The notes under the pieces are model-generated. The model searched no databases. It worked only from the letters and a program-made list of their open reading frames with translations, and was not told where the DNA came from. From Gammaproteobacteria bacterium (GTDB lineage: Bacteria > Pseudomonadota > Gammaproteobacteria > DSM-19610): a DNA stretch of 51,352 nt. Location of the stretch: the NCBI GenBank assembly GCA_030621785.1, contig JAUXGZ010000003.1, positions 1 to 51,352 of the forward strand, written 5' to 3'. Each line of letters opens with the position of its first letter. Position 1 is the stretch's first letter. Positions 24,330-34,333 of the stretch are shown here, in pieces. The position numbers were made by a program, and so were the translations under genes.

Positions 24330-26495
24330 TTATCCCTTGCTGCGGGTAATACGCAGCACCGACGGCAACTTGCGAATGCAGCGCATGACGCGAGCCAGGT
24401 GCTGCCGATCGTGCACCGTCATGACAAAGACCAGCGAAGTATCCAGCCCGTCGCGCTCTTCGATCGATACGTTTTCGATATTGGATCCGGTTTCGGAAAT
24501 CACAGCGGCTACGGTCGCCAGCACGCCTTTCTGATTATTGACATCGACACGGATTTCAGCCGGGAAATCCCCCTCGATGTCCGACTGCCACTCCACATCC
24601 ACCCACTTGTCAGGGCGGCTTCTATAATCGCCGAGATTACTGCAGGTCTCGGTATGAATAACCAGGCCGCGACCGGTACTGATAAAGCCGACAATCGGGT
24701 CGCCGGGAATGGGACGACAGCAGCGCGCAAAGTGCACCACCATGCCCTCGGTGTCACGGATTGCCAGGGGGCGGCTACGCTGCTCTTCCTGCTGACGGTC
24801 TTCACGCCCCTCATCCACGGGCATCAGTCGTCTCGCCACCAGCATCGCCATGCGATTCCCAAGGCCGATATCGGCATACAGGTCGTCACGATGGTCAAAA
24901 CCACAATCCCGGGTTACCTGTTCGATCATCACGACATTGATGTCCCGCAGACTGGAGTCAATCGTGTACAACGCCTTGTCGAGCATACGCCGACCAAGAT
25001 CGATGGCCTCATCCTTCTGCAGGTTTTTCAGGTAATGACGAATATTGGAACGCGCCTTGGCGGTAGTAACAAAGTTTAGCCAGGCCGGGTTGGGGTGTGC
25101 GCCGCTGGCAGTAATAATTTCCACCGACTGACCGTTGTGCAGCGTGGTGCGCAGCGGCGCCAGGCGCCGGTCAATTTTGGCTGCAATACAGGTATTGCCG
25201 ACATCCGTATGCACAGCATAGGCAAAGTCCACTGCCGCTGCACCGCGCGGCAGGTTGAGAATATCGCCGGCCGGCGTAAATACGTAGACCTGATCTGGAA
25301 ACAGGTCTATCTTGACGTTTTCCAGAAATTCAAGGGAGTTGCCAGCGTTTCGCTGCATTTCAAGAAGCTCCCGCAGCCACAGGCGGGCGCGGGTCTGGGC
25401 ATTGTTGCCACCGCCGGAAGCGTCAGAACTCTTGTACAGCCAGTGCGCCGCAATACCCGATTCGGCAACGCGCTCCATATCCTCGGTGCGAATCTGTACT
25501 TCGATGGGCACACCGTACGGACCGAACAGCACCGTGTGCAGGGACTGGTAACCGTTGGCCTTGGGGATGGCGATGTAGTCCTTGAACTTGCCGGGCACCG
25601 GTTTGTACAGGTTGTGCATCGTACCCAGCACCCGATAGCAGGTATCCACACTGTTGACGATAATGCGGAAAGCATACACATCGAATACTTCGTTGAACGA
25701 GCCGACACGGTCGCGTATTTTTCGGTACAGGCTGTACAGGTGCTTTTGCCGGCTGAGCAGACGACAGTCCGCCTGCTCCTCGTCCAGGCGCTGCTCGATC
25801 GCCGTCTCGATCTTGTTGAGAATTTCCTTGCGATTGCCGCGCGCCTTGCGCACCGCCTCCGACAACACCCGGTGGCGCATCGGGTACATGGCCTCGAACC
25901 CCAGCTCCTCCAGCTCCAGGCGAATCTGGTTCATACCCAGTCGATTGGCGATCGGCGCGTAGATATCCAGTGTTTCGCGCGCAATACGCCGCCGCTTGTC
26001 GGCACGCATCACTCCCAGCGTACGCATGTTGTGCAGGCGGTCGGCAAGCTTGACCAGGATGACACGAATATCGCGTACCATGGCCAGCATCATCTTGCGG
26101 AAGTTCTCTGCGTGCTGTTCGGCCTGGCTTTCAAACCTGATCTGGGTGAGCTTGCTGACGCCGTCCACCAGTTCGGCCACCTGTTCACCGAACTCGGTCC
26201 GCACCACGTCCTTGGGAGTACCGGTATCCTCGATCACATCGTGCAGAATCGCAGCTACGATGCTCTGGTAATCCATGTGCATTTCACCGAGAACGCGCGC
26301 CACGGCAACCGGGTGATAGATGTACGGTTCGCCTGACATCCGGTGCTGGCCTTCGTGCGCCTCGGCACCAAACAGGTAGGCGCGATAGACCTCCTGCACC
26401 TGGTCGCCCGGCATGTAGGTCTCGAGCATTTCCAGCAGGTCGCTGATCAAATACCGTGATGCACCGGCATCGGCGGCATTCGCGGAGGTCGACAT
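24330..26495 (-). CDS. spoT: (p)ppGpp synthetase/hydrolase SpoT
   Basis: The protein has 721 aa. Its domains in order are: HD hydrolase ('AAILHDVIEDTGTPKDV', HD at 85-86); synthetase ('RVLGTMHNLYKPVPGKFKDY', 'IPKANGYQSLHTVLFGPYGV', 'EVQIRTEDMERVAESGIAAH'); TGS ('DQVYVFTPAGDILNLPRGAA'); helical and zinc-finger-like region with the 'HFARCCRPIPGDPIVGFIS' signature; and C-terminal ACT ('SNIENVSIEERDGLDTSL'). The HD pair is intact, so hydrolysis is expected, and overall similarity is to SpoT rather than RelA. I start at 26495, the ATG with GGAAA upstream; two earlier ATGs in the ORF track lack ribosome sites. An intrinsic terminator separates it from rpoZ. Confidence 0.96.
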   Translation of the reverse strand: MSTSANAADAGASRYLISDLLEMLETYMPGDQVQEVYRAYLFGAEAHEGQHRMSGEPYIYHPVAVARVLGEMHMDYQSIVAAILHDVIEDTGTPKDVVRTEFGEQVAELVDGVSKLTQIRFESQAEQHAENFRKMMLAMVRDIRVILVKLADRLHNMRTLGVMRADKRRRIARETLDIYAPIANRLGMNQIRLELEELGFEAMYPMRHRVLSEAVRKARGNRKEILNKIETAIEQRLDEEQADCRLLSRQKHLYSLYRKIRDRVGSFNEVFDVYAFRIIVNSVDTCYRVLGTMHNLYKPVPGKFKDYIAIPKANGYQSLHTVLFGPYGVPIEVQIRTEDMERVAESGIAAHWLYKSSDASGGGNNAQTRARLWLRELLEMQRNAGNSLEFLENVKIDLFPDQVYVFTPAGDILNLPRGAAAVDFAYAVHTDVGNTCIAAKIDRRLAPLRTTLHNGQSVEIITASGAHPNPAWLNFVTTAKARSNIRHYLKNLQKDEAIDLGRRMLDKALYTIDSSLRDINVVMIEQVTRDCGFDHRDDLYADIGLGNRMAMLVARRLMPVDEGREDRQQEEQRSRPLAIRDTEGMVVHFARCCRPIPGDPIVGFISTGRGLVIHTETCSNLGDYRSRPDKWVDVEWQSDIEGDFPAEIRVDVNNQKGVLATVAAVISETGSNIENVSIEERDGLDTSLVFVMTVHDRQHLARVMRCIRKLPSVLRITRSKG

Positions 26496-26587
26496 TACGC
26501 GCTTTCCAGTATGATCATTCATCTGAATGATAGGCGAATTTGGTCCGGGCCGCATTTCCGGCACGCAGGTCGCTCCACGGCCGGAAA

Positions 26588-26622
26588 TTGAAAAAGCCCC
26601 TGCAGGTAAACCTGAGGGGCTT
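26588..26622 (-). terminator. Intrinsic terminator after rpoZ
   Basis: On the minus strand an eight-base outer stem (AAGCCCCT / AGGGGCTT) and an inner CAGGT/ACCTG stem are followed by a T-run. It lies about 30 bases after the rpoZ stop and before spoT, so spoT must depend on read-through or its own promoter. Confidence 0.85.
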
Positions 26623-26653
26623 CGCCGACGCCTGCTGCAATGCAGGTAGTCGC

Positions 26654-26962
26654 TTATTTAAACCGGGCGGCAGAGTGATCCCGGATGGCCGGGGCCGCCT
26701 CGCTGACGGATTCGCCAGCCGTGGCCTGTCCCTGCCCGGTATTCTCATCGTCGCTGGCGTTTTCGTCCTGCTCCAGAATAGCGGGACCAATGTGGCTTTC
26801 GGCAATCTCGCGCAGTGCCACCACGGTCGGCTTGTCGTTTTCCCAGTCCAGGAAGGGCTCGGCTCCGCGTGCCAGCTGTCGCGCCCGCTTGGTAGCGACC
26901 AGTACCAGCTGAAAACGGTTATCAACGTGATCGAGACAGTCTTCTACAGTGACACGTGCCAT
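26654..26962 (-). CDS. rpoZ: RNA polymerase omega subunit
   Basis: The protein has 102 aa. The start '[20 protein letters not shown]' and '[14 protein letters not shown]' are diagnostic, and '[17 protein letters not shown]' closes the conserved part. Omega helps assemble beta' and forms part of a ppGpp site in RNA polymerase. The C-terminal 30 residues are acidic and low in complexity ('[20 protein letters not shown]'). It follows gmk by 46 bases on the same strand, the gmk-rpoZ-spoT order of many gammaproteobacteria. Confidence 0.96.
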   Translation of the reverse strand: MARVTVEDCLDHVDNRFQLVLVATKRARQLARGAEPFLDWENDKPTVVALREIAESHIGPAILEQDENASDDENTGQGQATAGESVSEAAPAIRDHSAARFK

Positions 26963-27000
26963 ATTCGGTTCGCCAGATTACGATTTCGGACGGGCGAGTG

Positions 27001-28525
<1,525 letters not shown>

Positions 28526-28735
28526 CCGCACCAACCTCCAGTCAAGTCAGGCTCGCAGATGCCGATGAAACAGCAATGCAACGACCTGTTTTTGTAAAGA
28601 ATTCCACCGGGCAACCACACCACTCGCCAGACCGGTGGACGCGCTGGCGAGCGGCGACAGTGTACCAGAACCCCGGGTCCAGCCAACTATGGCACGGGCT
28701 TCAACAGCTTGCGGGGCTAACCGCAAGGCCAGAGC

Positions 28736-29680
28736 ATGCTACGCAAGAAACTGGATAGCCTGCCCGCCGGCACAGTACTGGACAACTATCGCCTGGAACG
28801 CACCCTCGGTGGTGGCGGTTTCAGCGTGGTCTACCGCGCCCTGGAACTGTCGACCGACCGCCGGGTGGTCATCAAGGAATACATACCCAACAAGCTCGCC
28901 CGCCGGGATCGTAACGGCCAGGTGTGCGCAAGAAGCGAGCAGACCGCCGACCGGTTCAGCCGCGGCCGCAAGCTGTTCTTCCAGGAAGCCAGCACGCTGG
29001 CGACCCTGAAACACCCGAATATCGTCGATGTGTTCAATTTCTTCCAGGCGAACGGGACCGCCTACATGGTGATGGCGTACCGTCATGGAGAGAACCTGCA
29101 GAGCTACCTGCAATCACGCCGCGGCGGCCTGAGCGAGACTTTCCTGCGCACCGTCTTCCCGCAGTTACTGGATGGCCTGGAACTGATCCACAGCAATGAC
29201 CTGCTGCACCTGGATATCAAGCCCGGCAACGTGCATATCTGCCGCGGCGGCCAACCACTACTGCTGGATTTCGGTGCCGTGCACGGTTTCCCGCAAAGCC
29301 GGCAGGAACAGCCGGGGCAGATTATCAGCCCCGGTTTTTCACCCGTCGAACAATACGGCAACGACGGCTATGTCGGCCCCTGGACCGACCTGTACGCCAT
29401 CGGCGCAACCATGCGCACCTGCATCGAGGGTCGGCCACCGCTGAATGCCAGAAGCCGCCACGAGGCCGACAGCCTGCGGCCGGCGCGCGACACTTTCAAT
29501 AAACGTTATTCCGAAAGCCTGCTGCAGGCTATAGACCGGGCCATGGAGGTGGATCCCCTGCTGCGCCCACAGAGCGTGGCTGAATTCCGTGCCGCGCTGT
29601 TGCAGGAATCGCCACCGGCGACCGACGAACCGCGTTCAGCATTCAGTCGGCTGGCGAACAGCTTGCTGGGTCGGAGTTAA
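28736..29680 (+). CDS. Serine/threonine protein kinase (Hanks type)
   Basis: The protein has 314 aa, a bare kinase domain with no membrane helix or sensor. The glycine loop is 'LGGGGFSVVYRA', with catalytic Lys47 in 'VVIKEYIP' and a Glu in 'FFQEASTLATLKHPNI'. The catalytic loop HLDIKPGN (158-165) has Leu where RD kinases have Arg, and the DFG motif is at 178-180. The activation segment ends 'GFSPVEQYGNDGYVGPWTDL'. It is followed three bases later by a PP2C phosphatase, so the two form a reversible phosphorylation switch. A small hairpin precedes the start. The substrates are unknown. Confidence 0.93.
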   Translation: MLRKKLDSLPAGTVLDNYRLERTLGGGGFSVVYRALELSTDRRVVIKEYIPNKLARRDRNGQVCARSEQTADRFSRGRKLFFQEASTLATLKHPNIVDVFNFFQANGTAYMVMAYRHGENLQSYLQSRRGGLSETFLRTVFPQLLDGLELIHSNDLLHLDIKPGNVHICRGGQPLLLDFGAVHGFPQSRQEQPGQIISPGFSPVEQYGNDGYVGPWTDLYAIGATMRTCIEGRPPLNARSRHEADSLRPARDTFNKRYSESLLQAIDRAMEVDPLLRPQSVAEFRAALLQESPPATDEPRSAFSRLANSLLGRS

Positions 29681-29683
29681 AAC

Positions 29684-30553
29684 ATGCCGGAACACCGTAC
29701 GGCATTCACCAACCGCCTGGGCAATCGTTCCAGCAACCAGGATCGTTGTCTGGTGCTGAATCGGTCCGGCCAGACGCTGCTGGTGGTTGCCGACGGCATG
29801 GGTGGCCACGCTCGCGGCGACCTGGCAGCCCAGACTGCGATCGACAGCCTGACCGCCAGCTTCCGCCGTGAGTCGGCCCGGATTGCCGATCCACAGGCAT
29901 TCCTGCTGCATGCGCTGGAAACCGCGCATCTGGATATCGTCGGGGCCGGCAATGCCCAACGGCCACCGGTGGTGCCACGCACCACTTGTGTGGCCTGCCT
30001 GGTAGACGACAACCGGGCCAGCTGGGCACACGTCGGCGACAGCCGGCTATACCTGCTGCGCGAGGGCCAGGTATTCCGGCGCACGCGCGACCACACACCG
30101 CTGGAAGAACTGCTGCGCACCGGCGTCATCAGCGATGACGAAATGCGCAGCCATCCACTGCGCAACAGTGTCAGCCGCTGTTGCGGAGGCTGCGCGCACC
30201 CGCCACAAATCAGCATGGACAGTGCCGAGCTGCAAGCCGGCGACACTCTGCTGCTGTGCTCGGACGGATTGTGGTCCGCACTGCCGGAACAACAATTGAT
30301 CGATCTCGCGGGCAGCGACGACCTCGAGGCCGCCACCAACCAGCTGGCCGCACTGGCTGAAACCACCAGTTATCCGCACAGCGACAATATCAGCCTGGCA
30401 ACCCTGCGCTGTATGTCAGCGGCTACAGACAAGCCGGCGATACCGACAGCCCCAAGCGCCCCCGGAGCATCGCCGGAAGACCCCGTACAACAGGCAATTG
30501 ACGATATTCATCGAGCAATGCTGGACTATGCCTCCGAAATGAAAAAGAATTAG
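29684..30553 (+). CDS. PP2C-family protein phosphatase
   Basis: The protein has 289 aa and is cytoplasmic. Metal-binding and catalytic signatures are 'NRSSNQDRC' (14-22), 'VVADGMGGHARGDLAAQTAI' (from residue 34), 'WAHVGDSRLYLLREGQVFRR' and 'LLLCSDGLWSALPEQQL'. The C-terminal 45 residues are Pro/Ala-rich and then helical ('QQAIDDIHRAMLDYASEMKK'), an extension beyond the PP2C fold. It sits three bases after the kinase gene, so it is expected to reverse that kinase's phosphorylation. Confidence 0.93.
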   Translation: MPEHRTAFTNRLGNRSSNQDRCLVLNRSGQTLLVVADGMGGHARGDLAAQTAIDSLTASFRRESARIADPQAFLLHALETAHLDIVGAGNAQRPPVVPRTTCVACLVDDNRASWAHVGDSRLYLLREGQVFRRTRDHTPLEELLRTGVISDDEMRSHPLRNSVSRCCGGCAHPPQISMDSAELQAGDTLLLCSDGLWSALPEQQLIDLAGSDDLEAATNQLAALAETTSYPHSDNISLATLRCMSAATDKPAIPTAPSAPGASPEDPVQQAIDDIHRAMLDYASEMKKN

Positions 30554-30595
30554 CGGCGTAACATACCCCCTGCCACTCATTTCGAGGAACAAGAT

Positions 30596-31312
30596 ATGCG
30601 CCCCAGTAACCGCGCACCGGACGAGATGCGCCCGGTCACCCTTACCCGTAACTACACCATGCATGCCGAGGGATCAGTACTCGTCGAATTCGGCAATACC
30701 CGGGTTCTCTGCACGGCCAGCATCGAGGATCGAGTGCCCGGATTCCTGCGTGGCAAGGGCCAGGGCTGGGTCACCGCGGAGTATGGCATGCTGCCACGCT
30801 CCACCACGTCGCGCATGGGCCGGGAAGCCGCACGCGGCAAACAGGGTGGGCGCACCATGGAAATCCAGCGCCTCATCGGCCGCTCCCTGCGCGCCATCGT
30901 GGACATGAAGAAACTCGGCGAACGCTCGGTCACCATCGACTGCGACGTCATACAGGCCGACGGCGGCACTCGCACCGCCAGCATCACCGGCGGTTACGTC
31001 GCACTGGCCGATGCCGTCAACAAGCTGCTGAGTGACGGCTCGCTCAAGAAAAACCCCTTGACCGGTTCGGTGGCATCGGTATCGGTGGGTATTTACAAGG
31101 GAACACCGGTACTCGATCTCGACTATCCGGAGGACTCCAACGCCGAAACCGACATGAACGTCGTCATGACCGATGCCGGCCACTTCATCGAGGTGCAGGG
31201 TACCGCCGAAGGCCATCCGTTCACCGAAGACGAGATGCACCGGATGCTGGCACTGGCGAAAAAGGGCATTGCCGAACTCTGCGACCGGCAGCTGGCAGCG
31301 CTGGCGGTATGA
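30596..31312 (+). CDS. rph: Ribonuclease PH
   Basis: The protein has 238 aa. It is a phosphorolytic 3'-5' exonuclease that trims tRNA and rRNA 3' ends. Signatures are '[20 protein letters not shown]', '[20 protein letters not shown]', '[20 protein letters not shown]' and '[20 protein letters not shown]'. It overlaps rdgB by four bases (ATGA), the rph-rdgB pairing common in gammaproteobacteria. Confidence 0.97.
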   Translation: MRPSNRAPDEMRPVTLTRNYTMHAEGSVLVEFGNTRVLCTASIEDRVPGFLRGKGQGWVTAEYGMLPRSTTSRMGREAARGKQGGRTMEIQRLIGRSLRAIVDMKKLGERSVTIDCDVIQADGGTRTASITGGYVALADAVNKLLSDGSLKKNPLTGSVASVSVGIYKGTPVLDLDYPEDSNAETDMNVVMTDAGHFIEVQGTAEGHPFTEDEMHRMLALAKKGIAELCDRQLAALAV

Positions 31313-31902
31313 ACCGGCGCATCGTCCTTGCCACCGGCAACCAGGGCAAGGTTCGCGAAATCAACCAGTTGCTGGAAAGCAGCGGACTGGAGACCGCACC
31401 CCAGTCCGACTTCGACGTGCCGGAAATAGAGGAAACCGGGCTGACCTTCATCGAAAATGCCATCCTCAAGGCGCGCAACGCCGCGGCCCACTCCGGGTTG
31501 CCGGCGATCGCCGACGACTCCGGCCTGGAAGTCGATGCCCTGCAGGGCGCTCCCGGCATTTACTCAGCGCGTTACGCCGGTAGCGGTGCTAGCGACCAGG
31601 CCAACCTGGAGAAACTGCTGCGAGACATGAGCGACGTAGCCGAAGCGCAACGCGGGGCGCGTTTCCAGTGCGTTATGGTCTACCTGCGTCACGCCGCCGA
31701 CCCCACTCCGTTGATCTTTCAGGGCACCTGGGAAGGCAGCATTCTGGCTGCACCGCAGGGTGACAACGGCTTTGGTTACGACCCGGTGTTCCATGTCCCC
31801 GGCGAACGCTGTTCCTCGGCCGAACTGGAGGCCGGGGTGAAGAATCGCCTCAGCCACCGCGGCCAGGCACTGCGCAAACTGGTCGGCGCGTTGGCGACGT
31901 AA
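31309..31902 (+). CDS. rdgB: XTP/dITP diphosphatase (RdgB/HAM1)
   Basis: The protein has 197 aa. It removes non-canonical purine triphosphates (XTP, dITP) from the nucleotide pool. Signatures are '[19 protein letters not shown]', '[14 protein letters not shown]', '[20 protein letters not shown]', '[14 protein letters not shown]' and '[14 protein letters not shown]'. It overlaps rph (ATGA) and precedes hemW by 19 bases. Confidence 0.96.
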   Translation: MNRRIVLATGNQGKVREINQLLESSGLETAPQSDFDVPEIEETGLTFIENAILKARNAAAHSGLPAIADDSGLEVDALQGAPGIYSARYAGSGASDQANLEKLLRDMSDVAEAQRGARFQCVMVYLRHAADPTPLIFQGTWEGSILAAPQGDNGFGYDPVFHVPGERCSSAELEAGVKNRLSHRGQALRKLVGALAT

Positions 31903-31921
31903 ACGCCGGCACCGACCGCGA

Positions 31922-33112
31922 TTGCCTGCCTTGCCCGACTTCCAGACCTTGCCGCCGCTGGCCCTCTACGTTCACATACCCTGGTGTGTGCGGAAATGTC
32001 CATACTGCGACTTCAATTCGCACCCGCTACGCGAGCCGCTGCCAGAGTACGAGTACGTCGCGGCCCTGCTGCGGGATCTGGAACAGGATCTGCCCTCGGT
32101 GTGGGGGCGCACCGTACAGAGCATCTTTATCGGTGGTGGCACACCCAGCCTGTTTTCGTCCGACTCGATTGAACTCCTGCTGAGTGGTATCCGTGCACGC
32201 CTGCCGCTCAAACCCGGCGCCGAGATCACCCTGGAGGCCAATCCCGGCACGGCGGAGCAGGAACGCTTTAGCGGCTACCGCGAGGCCGGGATCAACCGGC
32301 TGTCCATCGGAGTGCAAAGCCTGTCCGATTTTCACCTGCGTGAACTGGGTCGCATTCACAATGCACAGGAAGCCATCAGAGCGGTGGAAACGGCGCGCGC
32401 GGCCGGCTTCGACAACTTCAACCTGGATCTGATGTTCGGCCTGCCGCAGCAAGACCGGCAACAGGCACTCGACGACCTGCGGGCGGTAATTGAACTACAG
32501 CCGACACACCTGTCCTGGTACCAGCTGACGCTGGAGCCCAACACCTTGTTTCATGCCCGTCCTCCACCGTTGCCCGACGACGATCAGCGTGCGGAAATGC
32601 AGGCTGCCGGCGAGTCCCTTTTCGAACAGCACGGCTATACGCAGTACGAGGTGTCTGCCTGGTCACAACCGGGCAAACAGTGCCGACACAACCTCAACTA
32701 CTGGCAATTCGGCGATTACCTGGGCATTGGCGCAGGCGCTCATGCCAAGATCAGCAATGCCGCCAGTGGCCGAATATGCAGAAGCTCGCGGAAACGCCAC
32801 CCGCTGGAATACCTGCAACACGCCGCAACCGGTTCCGCTGTTTCCGAACGGCGCGAACTGGCCGATGCAGATATTGTGTTTGAATTCGCACTAAACCGGC
32901 TGCGCCTGAAACAGGCATTCACGCTGACCGACTTCGAGAGCGCCTGCGGTTTGCCACGTGGCAGCCTCGAAAAACCAATCGCTGCAGCCGTTGTGCAGGG
33001 ACTGCTGGTCCGGGACGGCGAACAGATCCGGCACACTGCACAGGGCTGGTCGTTTCTCAATGACCTGGTGGAACAGTTTCTGCCGGAAGCAATCGAGAGT
33101 GACAATGCTTGA
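31922..33112 (+). CDS. hemW: HemW-like radical SAM protein
   Basis: The protein has 396 aa. The radical SAM cluster is C22-x3-C26-x2-C29 in 'YVHIPWCVRKCPYCDF'. SAM-binding segments are 'SIFIGGGTPSLF' and 'LEANPGTAEQERFSGYREAG'. HemN-C follows ('YTQYEVSAWSQPGKQCRHNL', 'YLGIGAGAHAK'). HemW is a heme chaperone, not a coproporphyrinogen oxidase. Both candidate starts (31922 and 31931) are TTG codons. Its stop overlaps the next small gene by eight bases. The order rph-rdgB-hemW is widely conserved. Confidence 0.93.
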   Translation: MPALPDFQTLPPLALYVHIPWCVRKCPYCDFNSHPLREPLPEYEYVAALLRDLEQDLPSVWGRTVQSIFIGGGTPSLFSSDSIELLLSGIRARLPLKPGAEITLEANPGTAEQERFSGYREAGINRLSIGVQSLSDFHLRELGRIHNAQEAIRAVETARAAGFDNFNLDLMFGLPQQDRQQALDDLRAVIELQPTHLSWYQLTLEPNTLFHARPPPLPDDDQRAEMQAAGESLFEQHGYTQYEVSAWSQPGKQCRHNLNYWQFGDYLGIGAGAHAKISNAASGRICRSSRKRHPLEYLQHAATGSAVSERRELADADIVFEFALNRLRLKQAFTLTDFESACGLPRGSLEKPIAAAVVQGLLVRDGEQIRHTAQGWSFLNDLVEQFLPEAIESDNA

Positions 33113-33293
33113 CTGCATATGGATAGACTGCCCCTACTGCGGCGAATGCTTCGAAACCAGCGTCGACTGCAGCGCTGGAAACCAGCACTACATAGAGGAC
33201 TGCCAGATTTGCTGTCGACCGATAGAGGTATACGTCAGTACCCATTCGGATGGCAGCCTCGCGGACGTAAGCGCCGGACGAGACGATGACTGA
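33105..33293 (+). CDS. CPXCG-motif cysteine-rich protein
   Basis: The protein has 62 aa. The start ATG lies within the end of hemW; the ORF track gives a longer, spurious N-terminus. Two Cys pairs, C9-P-Y-C12-G and C33-x2-C36 ('DCQICCRPIEV'), match the CPXCG family, a presumed small zinc ribbon of unknown function widespread in gammaproteobacteria. The C-terminus is acidic and disordered ('SLADVSAGRDDD'). Translational coupling to hemW is likely. Confidence 0.85.
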   Translation: MLDCIWIDCPYCGECFETSVDCSAGNQHYIEDCQICCRPIEVYVSTHSDGSLADVSAGRDDD

Positions 33294-33392
33294 AATTCCC
33301 GGGAACCCGTCCAGCCCTGCCCCGTCATTTATTTAGCAGAAAAAAACCGGGTGCGATAAGCTATTGAATAAAAGTAGTTAACTTTTTTGACG

Positions 33393-33438
33393 AAACATGG
33401 ACATTCGGCGTCTTTTTTGTAGGAAATCGTCCATGTTT
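33393..33438. repeat. Inverted repeat AAACATGGAC / GTCCATGTTT
   Basis: Two perfect ten-base arms are separated by 26 bases that include a T-run. It lies 85 bases downstream of the CPXCG gene and upstream of the promoter-like site. It could be an operator for a dimeric regulator or the stem of a leader RNA. No second copy was noticed in the window. Confidence 0.6.
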
Positions 33439-33461
33439 GCCGCCAAAAGCTGCCCCCTGGC

Positions 33462-33491
33462 GGGACAGAATTCATAAATTACAATTATAAT
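33462..33491 (+). promoter_or_regulatory. Sigma-70-like promoter candidate for the DUF3135 gene
   Basis: The -35-like GGGACA (four of six matches), an 18-base spacer and a perfect -10 TATAAT lie about 130 bases before the DUF3135 start. It is a visual match only. Confidence 0.4.
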
Positions 33492-33622
33492 TCAAGCAGA
33501 TAACAAGCTTTTCGTCGCCGTTTGGGTGCCATGCTCCCATGTGATAGTCTTTTCTCCAGCAACACCAAAAACACCAATAATCGCAGCCACACAGGACTGC
33601 GAATCGCCCGGAGGTAATTGTC

Positions 33623-33991
33623 ATGGCGCAAGTAAAGTCCGCACAGACCGACGCAAGAACCCCACTGATCGATTTCGATCAGTGGGCAAAACTGGCAAAA
33701 TCGGACCCGGAAGCCTTTGAGGCGCAGCGAGAAAAAGCGATCGAGGACATGATCGGACTGCTGCCGGCACACCGCCAGCAACGCATGCGCTGCCTGCAAT
33801 GGAAAATCGACCAGGTGCGTAACCGCGCCGGCACTCCGCTCGCCGCGTGCATCCGCATCAGCGAAATGATGTGGGATTCCCTGACCGGTTCCGGTGGTCT
33901 GCGCGATGTGCTGGGCCAGCTGAGCCAGGAATCCGTGCAACCCCTGCCAAGGGCACCGGTACTGGAAATGCGGCCCTCCCGGCAACCGTAA
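33623..33991 (+). CDS. DUF3135 domain protein
   Basis: The protein has 122 aa and is probably cytoplasmic. It matches the DUF3135 pattern: 'FDQWAKLAKSDPEAFEAQRE', 'QQRMRCLQWKIDQVRNRAGT' and 'PLAACIRISEMMWDSLTG'. Function is unknown for the family; it is all-helical and common in marine gammaproteobacteria. The Shine-Dalgarno is GGAGGTAA, eight bases before ATG. It stands alone between a cysteine-rich protein and rpmE. Confidence 0.82.
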   Translation: MAQVKSAQTDARTPLIDFDQWAKLAKSDPEAFEAQREKAIEDMIGLLPAHRQQRMRCLQWKIDQVRNRAGTPLAACIRISEMMWDSLTGSGGLRDVLGQLSQESVQPLPRAPVLEMRPSRQP

Positions 33992-34120
33992 GCGCCCCGG
34001 CAACCGGCCCTGGGCATTGGGCTTGTCCGCACCGGATGTTTGCAGTATCATTCGCCGCCTTTCGGCAGCTGTGCCATCCGTTCCGGTGCACTGTCAGCAA
34101 TGATTTGAGGTCAGGACCGC

Positions 34121-34333
34121 ATGAAACCGGATATCCATCCCGCATACAGTGACATCAACGTAAGCTGCAGCTGCGGCAACAGCTTCAAGACCCGTTCCAC
34201 CGTGGGCAAGGATCTCAATATTGAAGTCTGTTCACAGTGTCACCCGTTCTACACGGGCAAACAGAAAATGCTGGATACCGGCGGGCGCGTAGACCGCTTC
34301 CGCAAGAAATACGGGATCAACAAATCCTCCTGA
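34121..34333 (+). CDS. rpmE: Ribosomal protein L31
   Basis: The protein has 70 aa. It is the zinc-binding (C+) form with C16, C18, C37 and C40 ('SCSCGNSF', '[14 protein letters not shown]'). It belongs to the 50S subunit at the intersubunit bridge. The stop shares a base with the start of the nuclease gene (TGATG). An intrinsic terminator begins 24 bases into that next gene, so most rpmE transcripts probably end there. Confidence 0.97.
   Translation: MKPDIHPAYSDINVSCSCGNSFKTRSTVGKDLNIEVCSQCHPFYTGKQKMLDTGGRVDRFRKKYGINKSS

Larger units (their letters stand above)
33294..33622. other. 329-base AT-richer gap with inverted repeat and promoter-like site
   Basis: No gene is supported. It holds an inverted repeat at 33393-33438 and a TATAAT box at 33486-33491 with GGGACA 18 bases upstream. 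It is the most AT-rich non-coding stretch in this half of the window and probably contains the promoter of the DUF3135 gene. Confidence 0.6.

Noticed and set aside
25095-26336. 413-aa plus-strand ORF
   Set aside because: It is the antisense shadow of spoT, whose domains are unmistakable.
32958-33293. 111-aa version of the CPXCG protein
   Set aside because: The first 49 residues are a shadow of hemW; the family starts at the ATG at 33105.
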